Assembly: GCF_002760615.1 (NCBI RefSeq)
Contig: NZ_AWWI01000182.1
Coordinates: forward strand, 1 to 64,000
DNA: 64,000 nucleotides
Source: Puniceibacterium antarcticum
GTDB taxonomy: Bacteria > Pseudomonadota > Alphaproteobacteria > Rhodobacterales > Rhodobacteraceae
Direction: 5' to 3'
Part shown: piece after piece, positions 10,230-19,307 of the stretch
Layout: each line of letters begins with the position of its first letter
Position numbering within the stretch: position 1 is the stretch's first letter
Translations under genes and position numbers: made by a program
Notes under the pieces: generated by a model
What the model saw: the letters and a program-made list of their open reading frames with translations, nothing else
Database searches by the model: none
What the model was told of the DNA's origin: nothing

Positions 10230-10260
10230 TTCATCTGCCCTTAAATATCCCCGCCGGAGG
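10230..10260 (+). repeat. Dispersed repeat A, copy 1
   Basis: TTCATCTGCCCTTAAATATC followed by CCCGCCGGAGG. Shares the TTCrTCTGCCC-n-TAAATATCCC core with copies at 31261-31291 and 37971-38001, all in the same orientation and all intergenic. This copy lies 97 bases after iclR. Confidence 0.6.
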
Positions 10261-10289
10261 CATAGATTCTTTTGACAACGCCTCGCCCG

Positions 10290-11171
10290 TCACCCCGTCA
10301 GCGGCACCATATCCACCGTATGGCGGCTTTTCTGCCCACCGGAAGACCGCACCGCGCCCTTGACCGGCGCCACGTCGGAATAATCCCGCCCCACGGCCAC
10401 AACCACGTGATCCGCCCCGACCATCAGATCGTTGGTCGGATCATACTCGATCCATCCCAGCTCGGCCCCGCACCAGATCCGCACCCAGGCATGCATGGCA
10501 TCCGCCCCTTCCAGCCGGGGCTGCCCCTCGGGCGGTTCGGTGCGCAAAAAGCCGCTGACATACCCCGCCGGAATGCCATGGGCGCGCAACCCCGCGATCA
10601 TCACATGGCTGAAATCCTGACAGACGCCGTGGCGGTTGCGGAAAGATTCCGACGGCGGGGTGTTCACATCCGTCGCCTGCGCGTCAAAGCGCATCTCGCC
10701 ATGCAGCGCGCGGCCCACATCGCGCACCGCCGCCAGAACCGTGCTGCCCTCGATCAGGATGCCGCCCACGAAATCGCTGATCGCGGAATCGAACCCAACA
10801 CGCGGCGACGGCGCCAGAAAGTGGTGCGGACTGTCCGCGCCAATGCTTGTCAGCTCTGAAAGCTCCTGCGCCAGGCGCACCCGGTTTGGCGACAGATCCA
10901 GCTGCGGCGGCCGCGCGATCCGTTCCACCCGCGCGCGCAACTCGACTGTCAGCTTGGTCAGCGGTTTCAGAAATCCGATCTCAGTCATCGCATTGCCGAA
11001 AAAGTCGGTCCAGTCCATGCGCTCCTGCGGGCGGGGATCAAAGCTCAGCTCGCCGGTGATGCGCCGCTGTTCGCCCGCGCGGTTCAGCGGCAGCACCCGC
11101 AGCACATTGCGCGCCTGCATTGACGGCGCGGCATAATCATAGGTGATGGTCAGCTTTATATCATATATCAT
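10290..11171 (-). CDS. Transglutaminase-like cysteine protease family protein
   Basis: A 293-residue protein with the bacterial transglutaminase N-terminal region (MIYDIKLTITYDYAAP, VLRVLPLNR) and a transglutaminase/papain-like core. The triad is visible as C184 in HGVCQDFSHVMI, H227 in DAMHAWVRIW and D244 in WIEYDPTND. No signal peptide is seen, so it is probably cytoplasmic. It follows the ATP-grasp/alpha-E gene by 4 bases as the last gene of the operon. In such operons this enzyme is predicted to cut or cross-link peptide amides. No substrate is known. The proteasome-like Anbu gene that often comes next is absent here. Confidence 0.85.
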   Translation of the reverse strand: MIYDIKLTITYDYAAPSMQARNVLRVLPLNRAGEQRRITGELSFDPRPQERMDWTDFFGNAMTEIGFLKPLTKLTVELRARVERIARPPQLDLSPNRVRLAQELSELTSIGADSPHHFLAPSPRVGFDSAISDFVGGILIEGSTVLAAVRDVGRALHGEMRFDAQATDVNTPPSESFRNRHGVCQDFSHVMIAGLRAHGIPAGYVSGFLRTEPPEGQPRLEGADAMHAWVRIWCGAELGWIEYDPTNDLMVGADHVVVAVGRDYSDVAPVKGAVRSSGGQKSRHTVDMVPLTG

Positions 11172-11175
11172 GGCA

Positions 11176-13572
11176 TCACGTCAGATAGGTGCGGGTCAGC
11201 AGATCGGACAGCCGCCCCAGCGCCGCCGCCATCGACTGCAGCTTGTCGGTGCTCAGCCTGCCGGGATCCGCCACCGCCAGCTGGGTTTCGACGCGCAGTG
11301 CGGCGCGGGCCAGTTCGGACAGCTCGCCGTTCACCTCGGCGCCCGGCAGATCCGCGACCAGACGGCGGATCATGCTGACCTGATAGCGCACGGAACGCGG
11401 GTTGCGGTGATCCAGCGCCAGCAGATCGATCACCGTGCTGCGGTTGGTCTGGATCAGATAGCGGCGCCGGTGGGTCATGACGGAATCGCCAAGTTCGATA
11501 GCGATGTCGAAACTGCCCTCTGGCGCGGTGGGCGCGGCGAAATCCGCCAAGATCTGCGTCATCGCCTGTGCCCGTTCCAGCGCACGCCCCAGGCTCAGGA
11601 ACCGCCAGCCGACAAAGCGGTACATGTTGTCATGCACCAGCCCGCCGAACCCGGCAGTGCCGCGCAGCATCAGGCTCAGCGCGCGGGCCGCCTCGTCCCC
11701 CGGCTGCGGCCTGTCCGCCGTCGCGATTTCCTGTTCAAGCGAGCGCAGCGCGGTCCAGCCATCAATGGAAAACCGGTCGCGCACCTTGGCCGCGCAGCGG
11801 ATCGCGTGGGAAAGCTGGTCCAGAATATCCAGCGGCACCGGATCCTCCAGCGACACCCCCTTGCGGGCCAGATACTGCGCAATCCGCGCCACACGCAGAT
11901 CATCGGGCACCCCCGCCTCGGCCAGACGCATGTGGTAGGACCGCACCAGACGGATCAGCCCCTCGGCCCGTTCCACATAGCGCCCCATCCAGTACAGGTT
12001 GTCGGCTGCCCGCGCGGGCAGCAGGCTGGGCGTGGCGCGCTGGAACGGCCTCTCGTTCACCGCGACCCGATCCGTCGGCAGCTTGCGGTCCGACACGATC
12101 CAGACATCGGCCACCGATCCGCCCCGCCGCAGTGCCAGCGCCGTGGCATCACCGCTGGCACCAATACGCGCATAGCCGCCGGGCATGATCGACCAGCCCT
12201 GCGCCGTGCGCGCCGCGAACACCCGCAGCATGACGGGGCGCGGCACAAGCTGGCCGTCCTCGTAGACCGGCGTTGTCGACAGGCTCACCGCCTCCTGCCC
12301 CACCAGGCCCGCGCCCTCTGCCGCCAGACGCTGCGCCACATCAGCCGTGCGCCCGTCAGGGAATCTTCCCGCGATGATCGTGTCGCCCTCAACCTCGAAC
12401 GGCAGATCCTGCGCCAGCGCATTGCCGATCGTCATCCGGTCAGCATGGGACTGCACATAGTCCCGCTCCTTGGGCGCGCCGCACCACCATGTGGCGATAT
12501 TGGGAATCGCCAGCGGCGCCCCCTGCAGCTCGCGCGCGATGCGCGGCAGAAACGCCAGAAAGGCCCGCGTCTGCAAGACACCGGTGCCCAGCGCATTGAC
12601 CATGGACAGATGCCCGGCCCGGATCGAATTGACCAGCCCCGGCGTGCCGATCTGGCTCTTGTCGTTCAGCTCCAGCGGATCGACAAAGGCCGCATCCATC
12701 CGCCGCCACAGCACCGAAATCGGCTTGTTGCCCGCCACGGTGCGCACCATCGTGCGGCCCTCTTCGACCACCAGATCCTCACCCTCCAGCAGCATGAGGC
12801 CAAGGTAGCGCGCGATATAGGCATGTTCGAAATAGGTTTCAGTCCCAAGCCCGGCGGTCAGGATCGCGGCGCGCCCATCAGGCGCATCGCCGCCCGCCTG
12901 CATCGCCTCGCGGAAATGGCGAAAGAAGTCCCCCAACCAATGGATCTTGCCATGGGGAAACGGGTCGGAAAAGCTGCGCATCGTTGCGACCCGGTTTTCC
13001 AGCGCGAATCCCGCGCCCGACGGCGCCTCTGTCCGGTCCCCCAGCACAAACCACGACCCGTCCGGATTGCGGCCCAGCTCGAAGGCGACAAAGTTCAGGA
13101 AATGCCCCGACGGCGGCGTGATCCCCACCATCGGGCGCAGCCAGGCCGGGTTGCCCGCCACCAGCGCGGTGGGCAGCATACCCTGTTTGACCAGATCACC
13201 GGGGCCGTACAGATCCTGCACCACCTGTTCCAGAAGATCCGCGCGCTGGCGTAGCCCGGCGCTGATCTCCTGCCATTCCTCTTCGCCCAGCAGCACCGGC
13301 ACATGGCTCAGCGGCCAGTCGCGTTCGGTCGATCCTTCTTCGCGGTACTGGCGATAGAACACGCCGGCGTCGCGCAGATACCTGTCACCACGATCAAAGC
13401 GCCGCGCGATATCCTCCGCGCTCAGCGCCGCAAAGCGCTGAAGAAACGGTCGCCACACCGGGCGCACCTGACCATCGGCGCCGATCATCTCGTCCGCCAC
13501 GCCCGGTGGGACGTGGTAGTTCTTGATCAGCGCTGCAACAAGGTCCTGCTCTCGTATCGTACTTGCGGCCAA
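11176..13572 (-). CDS. Circularly permuted ATP-grasp type 2 / alpha-E fusion protein
   Basis: A 798-residue fusion. Residues about 1-470 are a circularly permuted ATP-grasp domain (DADGQVRP-like MIGADGQVRPVWRPF, LLGEEEWQEI, GLGTETYFEHAYIARYLGLMLLEGEDLVV, RRMDAAFVDPLELNDKSQIG). Residues about 500-798 are the helical alpha-E domain (LLPARAADNLYWMGRYVERAEGLIRL). In many bacteria these are two neighbouring genes. The ATP-grasp part suggests ATP-dependent amide or peptide bond formation. The start is probably TTG at 13572, with GGGGA upstream and 4 bases after the DUF2126 stop. This choice is less certain, because no good ATG covers the conserved N-terminus. Confidence 0.85.
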   Translation of the reverse strand: MAASTIREQDLVAALIKNYHVPPGVADEMIGADGQVRPVWRPFLQRFAALSAEDIARRFDRGDRYLRDAGVFYRQYREEGSTERDWPLSHVPVLLGEEEWQEISAGLRQRADLLEQVVQDLYGPGDLVKQGMLPTALVAGNPAWLRPMVGITPPSGHFLNFVAFELGRNPDGSWFVLGDRTEAPSGAGFALENRVATMRSFSDPFPHGKIHWLGDFFRHFREAMQAGGDAPDGRAAILTAGLGTETYFEHAYIARYLGLMLLEGEDLVVEEGRTMVRTVAGNKPISVLWRRMDAAFVDPLELNDKSQIGTPGLVNSIRAGHLSMVNALGTGVLQTRAFLAFLPRIARELQGAPLAIPNIATWWCGAPKERDYVQSHADRMTIGNALAQDLPFEVEGDTIIAGRFPDGRTADVAQRLAAEGAGLVGQEAVSLSTTPVYEDGQLVPRPVMLRVFAARTAQGWSIMPGGYARIGASGDATALALRRGGSVADVWIVSDRKLPTDRVAVNERPFQRATPSLLPARAADNLYWMGRYVERAEGLIRLVRSYHMRLAEAGVPDDLRVARIAQYLARKGVSLEDPVPLDILDQLSHAIRCAAKVRDRFSIDGWTALRSLEQEIATADRPQPGDEAARALSLMLRGTAGFGGLVHDNMYRFVGWRFLSLGRALERAQAMTQILADFAAPTAPEGSFDIAIELGDSVMTHRRRYLIQTNRSTVIDLLALDHRNPRSVRYQVSMIRRLVADLPGAEVNGELSELARAALRVETQLAVADPGRLSTDKLQSMAAALGRLSDLLTRTYLT

Positions 13573-13576
13573 AGGC

Positions 13577-16500
13577 TCAGATCCCCGGAGCCCGACGCAG
13601 ATCCAGCGTCATCGGGAACTCGGGATGGGTCTGATCCTGCGGCGGCCAGTAGGCGCCCGGATTGTGGCCCAGCGCCTCGAACCGCGCCAGACGCCGCGCC
13701 TCGGCCTCGTTGCCATTGACCGGGAAGGTTTCATAGTTCCGCCCGCCCGGATGCGCCACATGATAGACACAGCCCCCCAGCGCACGGCCCGACCATTTGT
13801 CAAAGATGTCAAAGGTCAGCGGCGCATCCACCGGCAGCGTCGGATGCAGCGCCTCGGCCGGCTGCCAGGCTTTAAAGCGCACGCCCGCCACCGAAACCCC
13901 GCTGGTTTCGGTCTTTTGCAGCGGCACGGTGCGGCCATTGCAGGTCACGCCATAGCGTTCCGGGTTCGACGTGGTCAGCTTGACCTGCATCCGTTCGACC
14001 GAGGAATCCGTATAGCGCACAGTGCCGCCAATCGCGCCGGTCTCACCCAGCACATGCCAGGGCTCAAGCGCTTGGCGGATCTCAAGATGCGTGCCCTCGT
14101 ATTCCACCTGTCCGCAGAACGGGAACCGGAATTCTTCCTGCGCCACAAACCATTCAGGGTCGAGCTTGAAGCCATGCAGATCCAGATCGCGCAGCAGATC
14201 CATGAAATCCTGCCACAGGAAATGCGGCAGCATATAGCGGTCGTGCAGCTCTGTCCCCCAGCGCACCGGCTTGCCGCTGATCGGCGCATTCCAGCATCGC
14301 GCGATGATCGCCCGGATCAGCACCTGCTGCGCCAGCGACATCTTGGGGTCCGGTGGCATCTCGAATCCACGGAATTCAACCAGCCCAAGCCGCCCCGTCG
14401 GCCCATCGGGCGAAAACAGCTTGTCGATGCAGATCTCGGCCCGGTGGGTGTTGCCGGTCACATCGGTCAGCATGTTGCGCAGCAACCGGTCCACCAGCCA
14501 GGGCGGCGGCGGGGTGCCGCTCGAAGGGTCGGGGATCTGGCTCAGCGCGATTTCCAGCTCATAGAGCGTATCATGCCGCGCCTCGTCGATCCGGGGGGCC
14601 TGCGATGTCGGCCCGATGAACAGCCCCGAGAACAGATAGGACAGCGACGGATGGCGCTGCCATGTCAGGATCAGCGATTTCAGCAGATCGGGACGGCGCA
14701 GGAACGGGCTGTCGTTCGGAGTCGCCCCGCCCACAACCACATGGTTGCCACCACCGGTGCCGGTGTGGCGCCCGTCGATCATGAACTTGTCGGCCCCCAG
14801 ACGGCACTGGCGGGCCTCTTCGTAAATGGCCTCGGTTGTGGCGACCACATCGTCCCAGTTGTCCGCCGGGTGAATGTTCACCTCGATCACGCCGGGGTCC
14901 GGGGCCACACGGATCACGTTGATGCGCGGATCATGCGGCGGCGCGTACCCTTCGATATGGATCGGCATCCCCATACGCTTCGCCGTCCGCTCGGCGGCAG
15001 CGATCAGATCCAGATAATCCTCCACATCCTCGACCGGGGGCATGAACACGCACAGCTTGCCATCGCGCGGCTCGACCGTCATCGCGGTGCGCACAGCCCC
15101 GCCCACAACGCCCAGCTCCTGCTCGATCACATCCTGCACCGCCGCCTGCGCCGTCGGGGCCGACACAGGCTGCGTATGGTCTGCCGACACACCCGGCGTC
15201 GCCGCACCCTGATCGTAATCGGGCAGCGGATCGCGGTGCACACTTGGGTCGGTGATATAGGTATACGGGTAGGCCGCAGGCGGAACGTAAGGCAGCGCGC
15301 CCAGCGGAATGCGATAGCCCACCGGCGAATCCCCCGGCACGAGGTAAATATGCCCGCGCCGCAGCGTCCACTTTTCAGACCGCCACTTGCGCCCCGTCGC
15401 CTTGGACTGCCAGCGCTGGATCGGCAGCACAAAGCCCGATGGCTCTGTCAACCCCCGCCCGAACACCCGCGCGATGCGATAGCGTTCTTCGGGGTCCTTC
15501 AGCTTGGAATTTTCCGGCGTCACATTCTCGGGCAGGTTGCCCTCCTTGATGATCCACTCGGCGGGGTCCTCATAGGCGGGCACAGCCATATCCGGCTCAA
15601 TCCCCAGCTCTTCGGCAAACTGCGCGATGAACTGACCGGCGGATTCGGCGGTCGCCCCGGTATCAGCCGTCTCAAGCGCCACCAGATCCGCATCCGACCA
15701 GATCGGCTTTTCATCCTTGCGCCAGTAAAGCGAAAACGTCCAGCGCGGCAGGGTTTCCCCCGGATACCACTTGCCCTGCCCGTAATGCAGGAATCCCCCC
15801 GGCGCAAAGCGATCCCGCAACCGGCGGATCAGCTGATCTGCCAGCCCACGCTTGGTCGGGCCGACCGCAGCGGTGTTCCACTCTGCCGCCTCGTAATCGT
15901 CGATTGACACAAAGGTCGGCTCGCCCCCCATTGTCAGACGCACATCGCCGATCTCAAGCTCGGTATCCACCTGCTTGCCCAGCGCATTCAGCCGCTGCCA
16001 GCTTTCCTCGGAAAACGGCTTGGTGATGCGCGGATGCTCGGCCACCCGGGTCACGGTCATGTCGAATTCAAACTCGACCTGCGGCGTGCCCACGGCGGTA
16101 TAGCCACCGGAAATCGGCGCAGCGTTCTGATAATGCGGCGTCGCGGCCAGCGGAATATGCGACTCCCCCGCGAACAGACCCGATGTCGGGTCCAGCCCGA
16201 TCCAGCCCGCCCCCGGCAGAAAGACCTCAACCCAGGCATGCAGGTCGGTAAAGTCATTCTCCGTCCCCGACGGGCCGTCCAGCGCCTGCAGATCCGGTTT
16301 CAGCTGAATCAGATAGCCCGACACAAACCGCGCGGCCAACCCCAGATGCCGCAGCACATTGACCAGCAGCCAGCTGGAATCCCGGCACGACCCCAGCGCC
16401 TTTTGCAGGGTCTCTTCGGGCGTCTGCACACCGGCTTCCATACGGATGGTGTATTCGATATCGCCCGCCACCTTGGCGTTCAGCATCACCAGCCAGTCAA

Positions 16501-16924
16501 CGATCCGGGTCTTGTCGGTGGGCACCTGTTTGATGAACTCGGCCAGCATCGGCGTCGCGGGATCGGCCCGGCGATAGATCGACAGGTCATCCACCAGCTC
16601 GGCGGGATACTCAAACGGATAGAACTCGGCCGATTCCTCGACAAAGAAATCGAACGGGTTGTAGACCGACATATCGGCCACAACATCCACCTCGATCTTG
16701 AACTCACGCACCGGTTCAGGGAACACAAACCGCGCCAGCCAGTTGCCATAGGGATCCTGCTGGTGATTCACAAAATGCGGCTGCGGCGACACCCTGAGCG
16801 AATGCGAAATCACCCGTGTCCGGCTATAGGGGGCAGGACGCAGACGTATGATCTGCGGCCCCATCGTGACATTGCGGTCGTATTTGTAATGGGTGAGGTG
16901 ATGGATGCTTGCGTAAATGGCCAT
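13577..16924 (-). CDS. Large transglutaminase-like protein with DUF2126
   Basis: A 1115-residue protein and the first gene of its operon. An N-terminal transglutaminase accessory region (1-100) precedes a transglutaminase core with C180 (ALGSCRDSSWLLVNVLRH), H229 (DLHAWVEVF) and D245 (WIGLDPTSG). From about residue 330 onward it is DUF2126, with LTMGGEPTFVSIDD, GRHTGTGGGNHVVVGG and GLVEFRGFEMPPDP. Comparative genomics places these DUF2126/ATP-grasp/alpha-E/transglutaminase operons among predicted peptide-ligation or tag-processing systems. The chemistry is not established. Neighbouring stops and starts are 4 bases apart, so co-translation is likely. Confidence 0.88.
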   Translation of the reverse strand: MAIYASIHHLTHYKYDRNVTMGPQIIRLRPAPYSRTRVISHSLRVSPQPHFVNHQQDPYGNWLARFVFPEPVREFKIEVDVVADMSVYNPFDFFVEESAEFYPFEYPAELVDDLSIYRRADPATPMLAEFIKQVPTDKTRIVDWLVMLNAKVAGDIEYTIRMEAGVQTPEETLQKALGSCRDSSWLLVNVLRHLGLAARFVSGYLIQLKPDLQALDGPSGTENDFTDLHAWVEVFLPGAGWIGLDPTSGLFAGESHIPLAATPHYQNAAPISGGYTAVGTPQVEFEFDMTVTRVAEHPRITKPFSEESWQRLNALGKQVDTELEIGDVRLTMGGEPTFVSIDDYEAAEWNTAAVGPTKRGLADQLIRRLRDRFAPGGFLHYGQGKWYPGETLPRWTFSLYWRKDEKPIWSDADLVALETADTGATAESAGQFIAQFAEELGIEPDMAVPAYEDPAEWIIKEGNLPENVTPENSKLKDPEERYRIARVFGRGLTEPSGFVLPIQRWQSKATGRKWRSEKWTLRRGHIYLVPGDSPVGYRIPLGALPYVPPAAYPYTYITDPSVHRDPLPDYDQGAATPGVSADHTQPVSAPTAQAAVQDVIEQELGVVGGAVRTAMTVEPRDGKLCVFMPPVEDVEDYLDLIAAAERTAKRMGMPIHIEGYAPPHDPRINVIRVAPDPGVIEVNIHPADNWDDVVATTEAIYEEARQCRLGADKFMIDGRHTGTGGGNHVVVGGATPNDSPFLRRPDLLKSLILTWQRHPSLSYLFSGLFIGPTSQAPRIDEARHDTLYELEIALSQIPDPSSGTPPPPWLVDRLLRNMLTDVTGNTHRAEICIDKLFSPDGPTGRLGLVEFRGFEMPPDPKMSLAQQVLIRAIIARCWNAPISGKPVRWGTELHDRYMLPHFLWQDFMDLLRDLDLHGFKLDPEWFVAQEEFRFPFCGQVEYEGTHLEIRQALEPWHVLGETGAIGGTVRYTDSSVERMQVKLTTSNPERYGVTCNGRTVPLQKTETSGVSVAGVRFKAWQPAEALHPTLPVDAPLTFDIFDKWSGRALGGCVYHVAHPGGRNYETFPVNGNEAEARRLARFEALGHNPGAYWPPQDQTHPEFPMTLDLRRAPGI

Positions 16925-17153
16925 GTGGCTTGGTTTCCCTGAACTTTGGGTCTATCCTTTCATTTAGAGTTAACATTTGCATCCCCTCATTGTGGATGCG
17001 TGCCGGTTTTCTGGGCTGATCCTCGCCCACGCGTCTGACAGTTGCCATATTTTTGATCGCCTGCGGATGACGGGATCGCGCCGCTCGCCTTTGTCTCCGG
17101 GACAGCACGCCCTATCCTGTTGTGCCGGATAGAAAAATGATTGGACCGTTCCG

Positions 17154-17648
17154 ATGGCTGCTCCCCTCTCCCCCGATGACATGACCCGCCTGATGCGCCG
17201 CGCCATTGCGCTGGCAAAATCCGCCCGTGCGGCTGGCAACCATCCGTTCGGCGCGCTGCTCTCCGACGACTCAGGGCAGATCCTGATTGAGGCGCAAAAC
17301 ACCGTCGAAACCGACAGCGACGTGACCTGCCATGCCGAACGCAACCTGATCAGCGCCTCTTATGCCAAATTGTCCGAGGATCAGCGCCGCGCCGCAATCC
17401 TTGTCACCAGCACCGAACCCTGCGCCATGTGCGCTGGCGCGATCTTCTGGGCCGGTATCCGCACCGTGCTTTACGGATTAAAGGAATCGCATTTGACCGC
17501 CATGTGCCAGACGCCGACCAACCCCAGCCCGATGGTGCTGAACATGCCCTGCACCGACGTGTTCAACACCTGCCCCGGCCATCCCACCACGGTGATAGGC
17601 CCCCTGATCGAGGATGAAGCCCGCGCAGCACACGAAGGGTTCTGGTAG
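17154..17648 (+). CDS. Nucleoside/base deaminase (cytidine deaminase superfamily)
   Basis: A 164-residue zinc deaminase. The catalytic motif is TCHAERNLI (H60, E62) and the zinc cysteines are in EPCAMCAGAIFWAG (C90, C93). The C-terminal NMPCTDVFNTCPGHPTTVIGP resembles small guanine- or nucleoside-deaminase-like proteins more than tRNA adenosine deaminase TadA, which would show a different C-terminus. It acts in the cytoplasm on a purine or pyrimidine base or nucleoside, but the substrate cannot be chosen from sequence. It is a single gene, divergent from the DUF2126 operon across 229 bases that hold no recognised element. Confidence 0.85.
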   Translation: MAAPLSPDDMTRLMRRAIALAKSARAAGNHPFGALLSDDSGQILIEAQNTVETDSDVTCHAERNLISASYAKLSEDQRRAAILVTSTEPCAMCAGAIFWAGIRTVLYGLKESHLTAMCQTPTNPSPMVLNMPCTDVFNTCPGHPTTVIGPLIEDEARAAHEGFW

Positions 17649-17703
17649 GCGCAAAATACGCTCACCCTCGCAATCGGGGCTGAGCGCTGCGCAATATCAG
17701 CAG

Positions 17704-17736
17704 CCATACGAAAACCATACGTTTTCCATACGGTTT
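17704..17736. repeat. Three CCATACG units at exact 11-bp spacing
   Basis: CCATACG occurs at 17704, 17715 and 17726, followed by AAAA, TTTT and GTTT, so GAAAAC and GTTTTC also form an inverted repeat. It lies between the convergent deaminase and ligase genes. Confidence 0.55.
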
Positions 17737-17749
17737 CCAGCAGATGGTT

Positions 17750-19285
17750 TCAGACCTCTTCTGGGATGTTCAGCGCCTCGGCAAAATGGCTCAGCAACCT
17801 GTGTTTCAGGATCTTGCCCGTCGCTGACGCAGGCAGCGCATCCACCACCAGAATGCGGCTGGGGCGTTTGTAACCCGACAGGCGCGACGCCACAAAGTCT
17901 TTGAGTTCAGAGGCTTGCACCGCATCGGGCTTTGTTACCTGCACAAAGGCCACAACATCCTCGTTCCCGCCCTCACCTGACCGCCCGATCACCGCCGACT
18001 GCACCACCGCCGGATGGTCGTTCAGCGCCGCCTCGACCTCGGGCGGATAGACGTTAAAGCCCCCCCGGATGATCAGTTCCTTGCAGCGCCCAACGATGTG
18101 AAGATATTGATTTTCATCAATTTTCCCCAGATCCCCGGTCCGCAGCCAACCATCGACACTGACCGCTTTGGCGGTCTCAGCCGGGTTGCGGAAATAGCCC
18201 AGCATCACATGCGGCCCCCGGGTCAGAACCTCGCCCACGCCCGCCTCTCCGCCAATGCTTTCGTCCAGCATGATCTCGACACCGGGCAACACCGGCCCCA
18301 CGCTGATATCCGCTAAGCCCTTGGGATTGCGGGTTCCTGTGACCCCCGCCGTGCTTTCGGTCATGCCATAACCGTTCTGCAGCGCGATCCCGTAAAAGCT
18401 TTCGGCCTTGCGCTTCCACGCCGGATCCAGCGGCGCGGCACCGGATGACACATAGCGCAGCACGTCACTGTCCAGCTTTTCATGACCGTTTTCAGCAGCA
18501 TAGGCCATCAGCACCGCATGCATCTGCGGCACCGCAGGCAGCACCGTCACCCCCTCGCGCAGCGCCTGATAGAGCGCCGCAGGGCTGAACCGCGACGCCA
18601 GCTGCACCGTCGCCCCCGCATGGGCCGAGGCCATCAGCATCGACGCCAGCCCGAACACATGCGTCAGGGGCAGCGCGCCGTAAACCCGGTCCGCCGGCGC
18701 CAGATTTCTCAACTCTGCCGAGGCTTTAGCCGCAAACAGCAGGTTGGCATGGCTCAGCATCACCCCCTTGGGATCGCCCGTCGTGCCGGTGGTATAAAGC
18801 AGCACCGCGACGCCGTCTGCCCCTTCGGCCATGACCTCGGGCCCCGTCCCAGAACGCTGCACAAGATGCACCCGCCCGGCCCCGGTCTGCACAGGCTTAG
18901 CCTCCAACCGCTCAGCATGGGCCAGCGCCTCTTTCGACACATGGCTGGTCAAGATCACCAGCGCCGGATCAGCATGTTTGACGATGCGCTCCAGCTCGTG
19001 TTCGGCCATGCGCGCATTCACCGGCACCGCCCAGGCCCCGATGCGGCTGGCCGCAAACAGCGCCACGGCCACGGCCAGACAGTTCTCGGCCACGATCAGA
19101 ATGCGGTCGCCGGGCCGAACACCGTTCAGCCTGAAAAGGGCCTCATAAGCCTCTGAAAGCGCGCCATATTCAGCCCAGCTCACCTGCCCGCCGTCGCAAT
19201 CGATGACCGCCGGTTGATCGCCACGCTGCACGACATTGCGGTCCAGCACTTGATGTATCCGGTTGAACGCTGCCAAAGATGTCAT
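17750..19285 (-). CDS. AMP-dependent acyl-CoA synthetase/ligase
   Basis: A 511-residue ANL-family enzyme that activates a carboxylic acid to its acyl-CoA via an acyl-adenylate. Motifs: LLYTTGTTGDPKGVMLSH (P-loop, about 165), NGYGMTESTAGVTG, WLRTGDLGKID, GRCKELIIRGGFNVYPPEVE and the C-terminal catalytic Lys in ASATGKILKHRLL. The ATG at 19285 has GGGAGGGG seven bases upstream and lies 22 bases after the nitronate monooxygenase stop. The frame is open further upstream, but that part is not ligase sequence. It is the last gene of the TRAP/beta-oxidation run and probably makes the entry CoA ester (a PimA-like role, inferred). Confidence 0.88.
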   Translation of the reverse strand: MTSLAAFNRIHQVLDRNVVQRGDQPAVIDCDGGQVSWAEYGALSEAYEALFRLNGVRPGDRILIVAENCLAVAVALFAASRIGAWAVPVNARMAEHELERIVKHADPALVILTSHVSKEALAHAERLEAKPVQTGAGRVHLVQRSGTGPEVMAEGADGVAVLLYTTGTTGDPKGVMLSHANLLFAAKASAELRNLAPADRVYGALPLTHVFGLASMLMASAHAGATVQLASRFSPAALYQALREGVTVLPAVPQMHAVLMAYAAENGHEKLDSDVLRYVSSGAAPLDPAWKRKAESFYGIALQNGYGMTESTAGVTGTRNPKGLADISVGPVLPGVEIMLDESIGGEAGVGEVLTRGPHVMLGYFRNPAETAKAVSVDGWLRTGDLGKIDENQYLHIVGRCKELIIRGGFNVYPPEVEAALNDHPAVVQSAVIGRSGEGGNEDVVAFVQVTKPDAVQASELKDFVASRLSGYKRPSRILVVDALPASATGKILKHRLLSHFAEALNIPEEV

Positions 19286-19307
19286 GGTTTCCCCTCCCTT
19301 GAATGTG

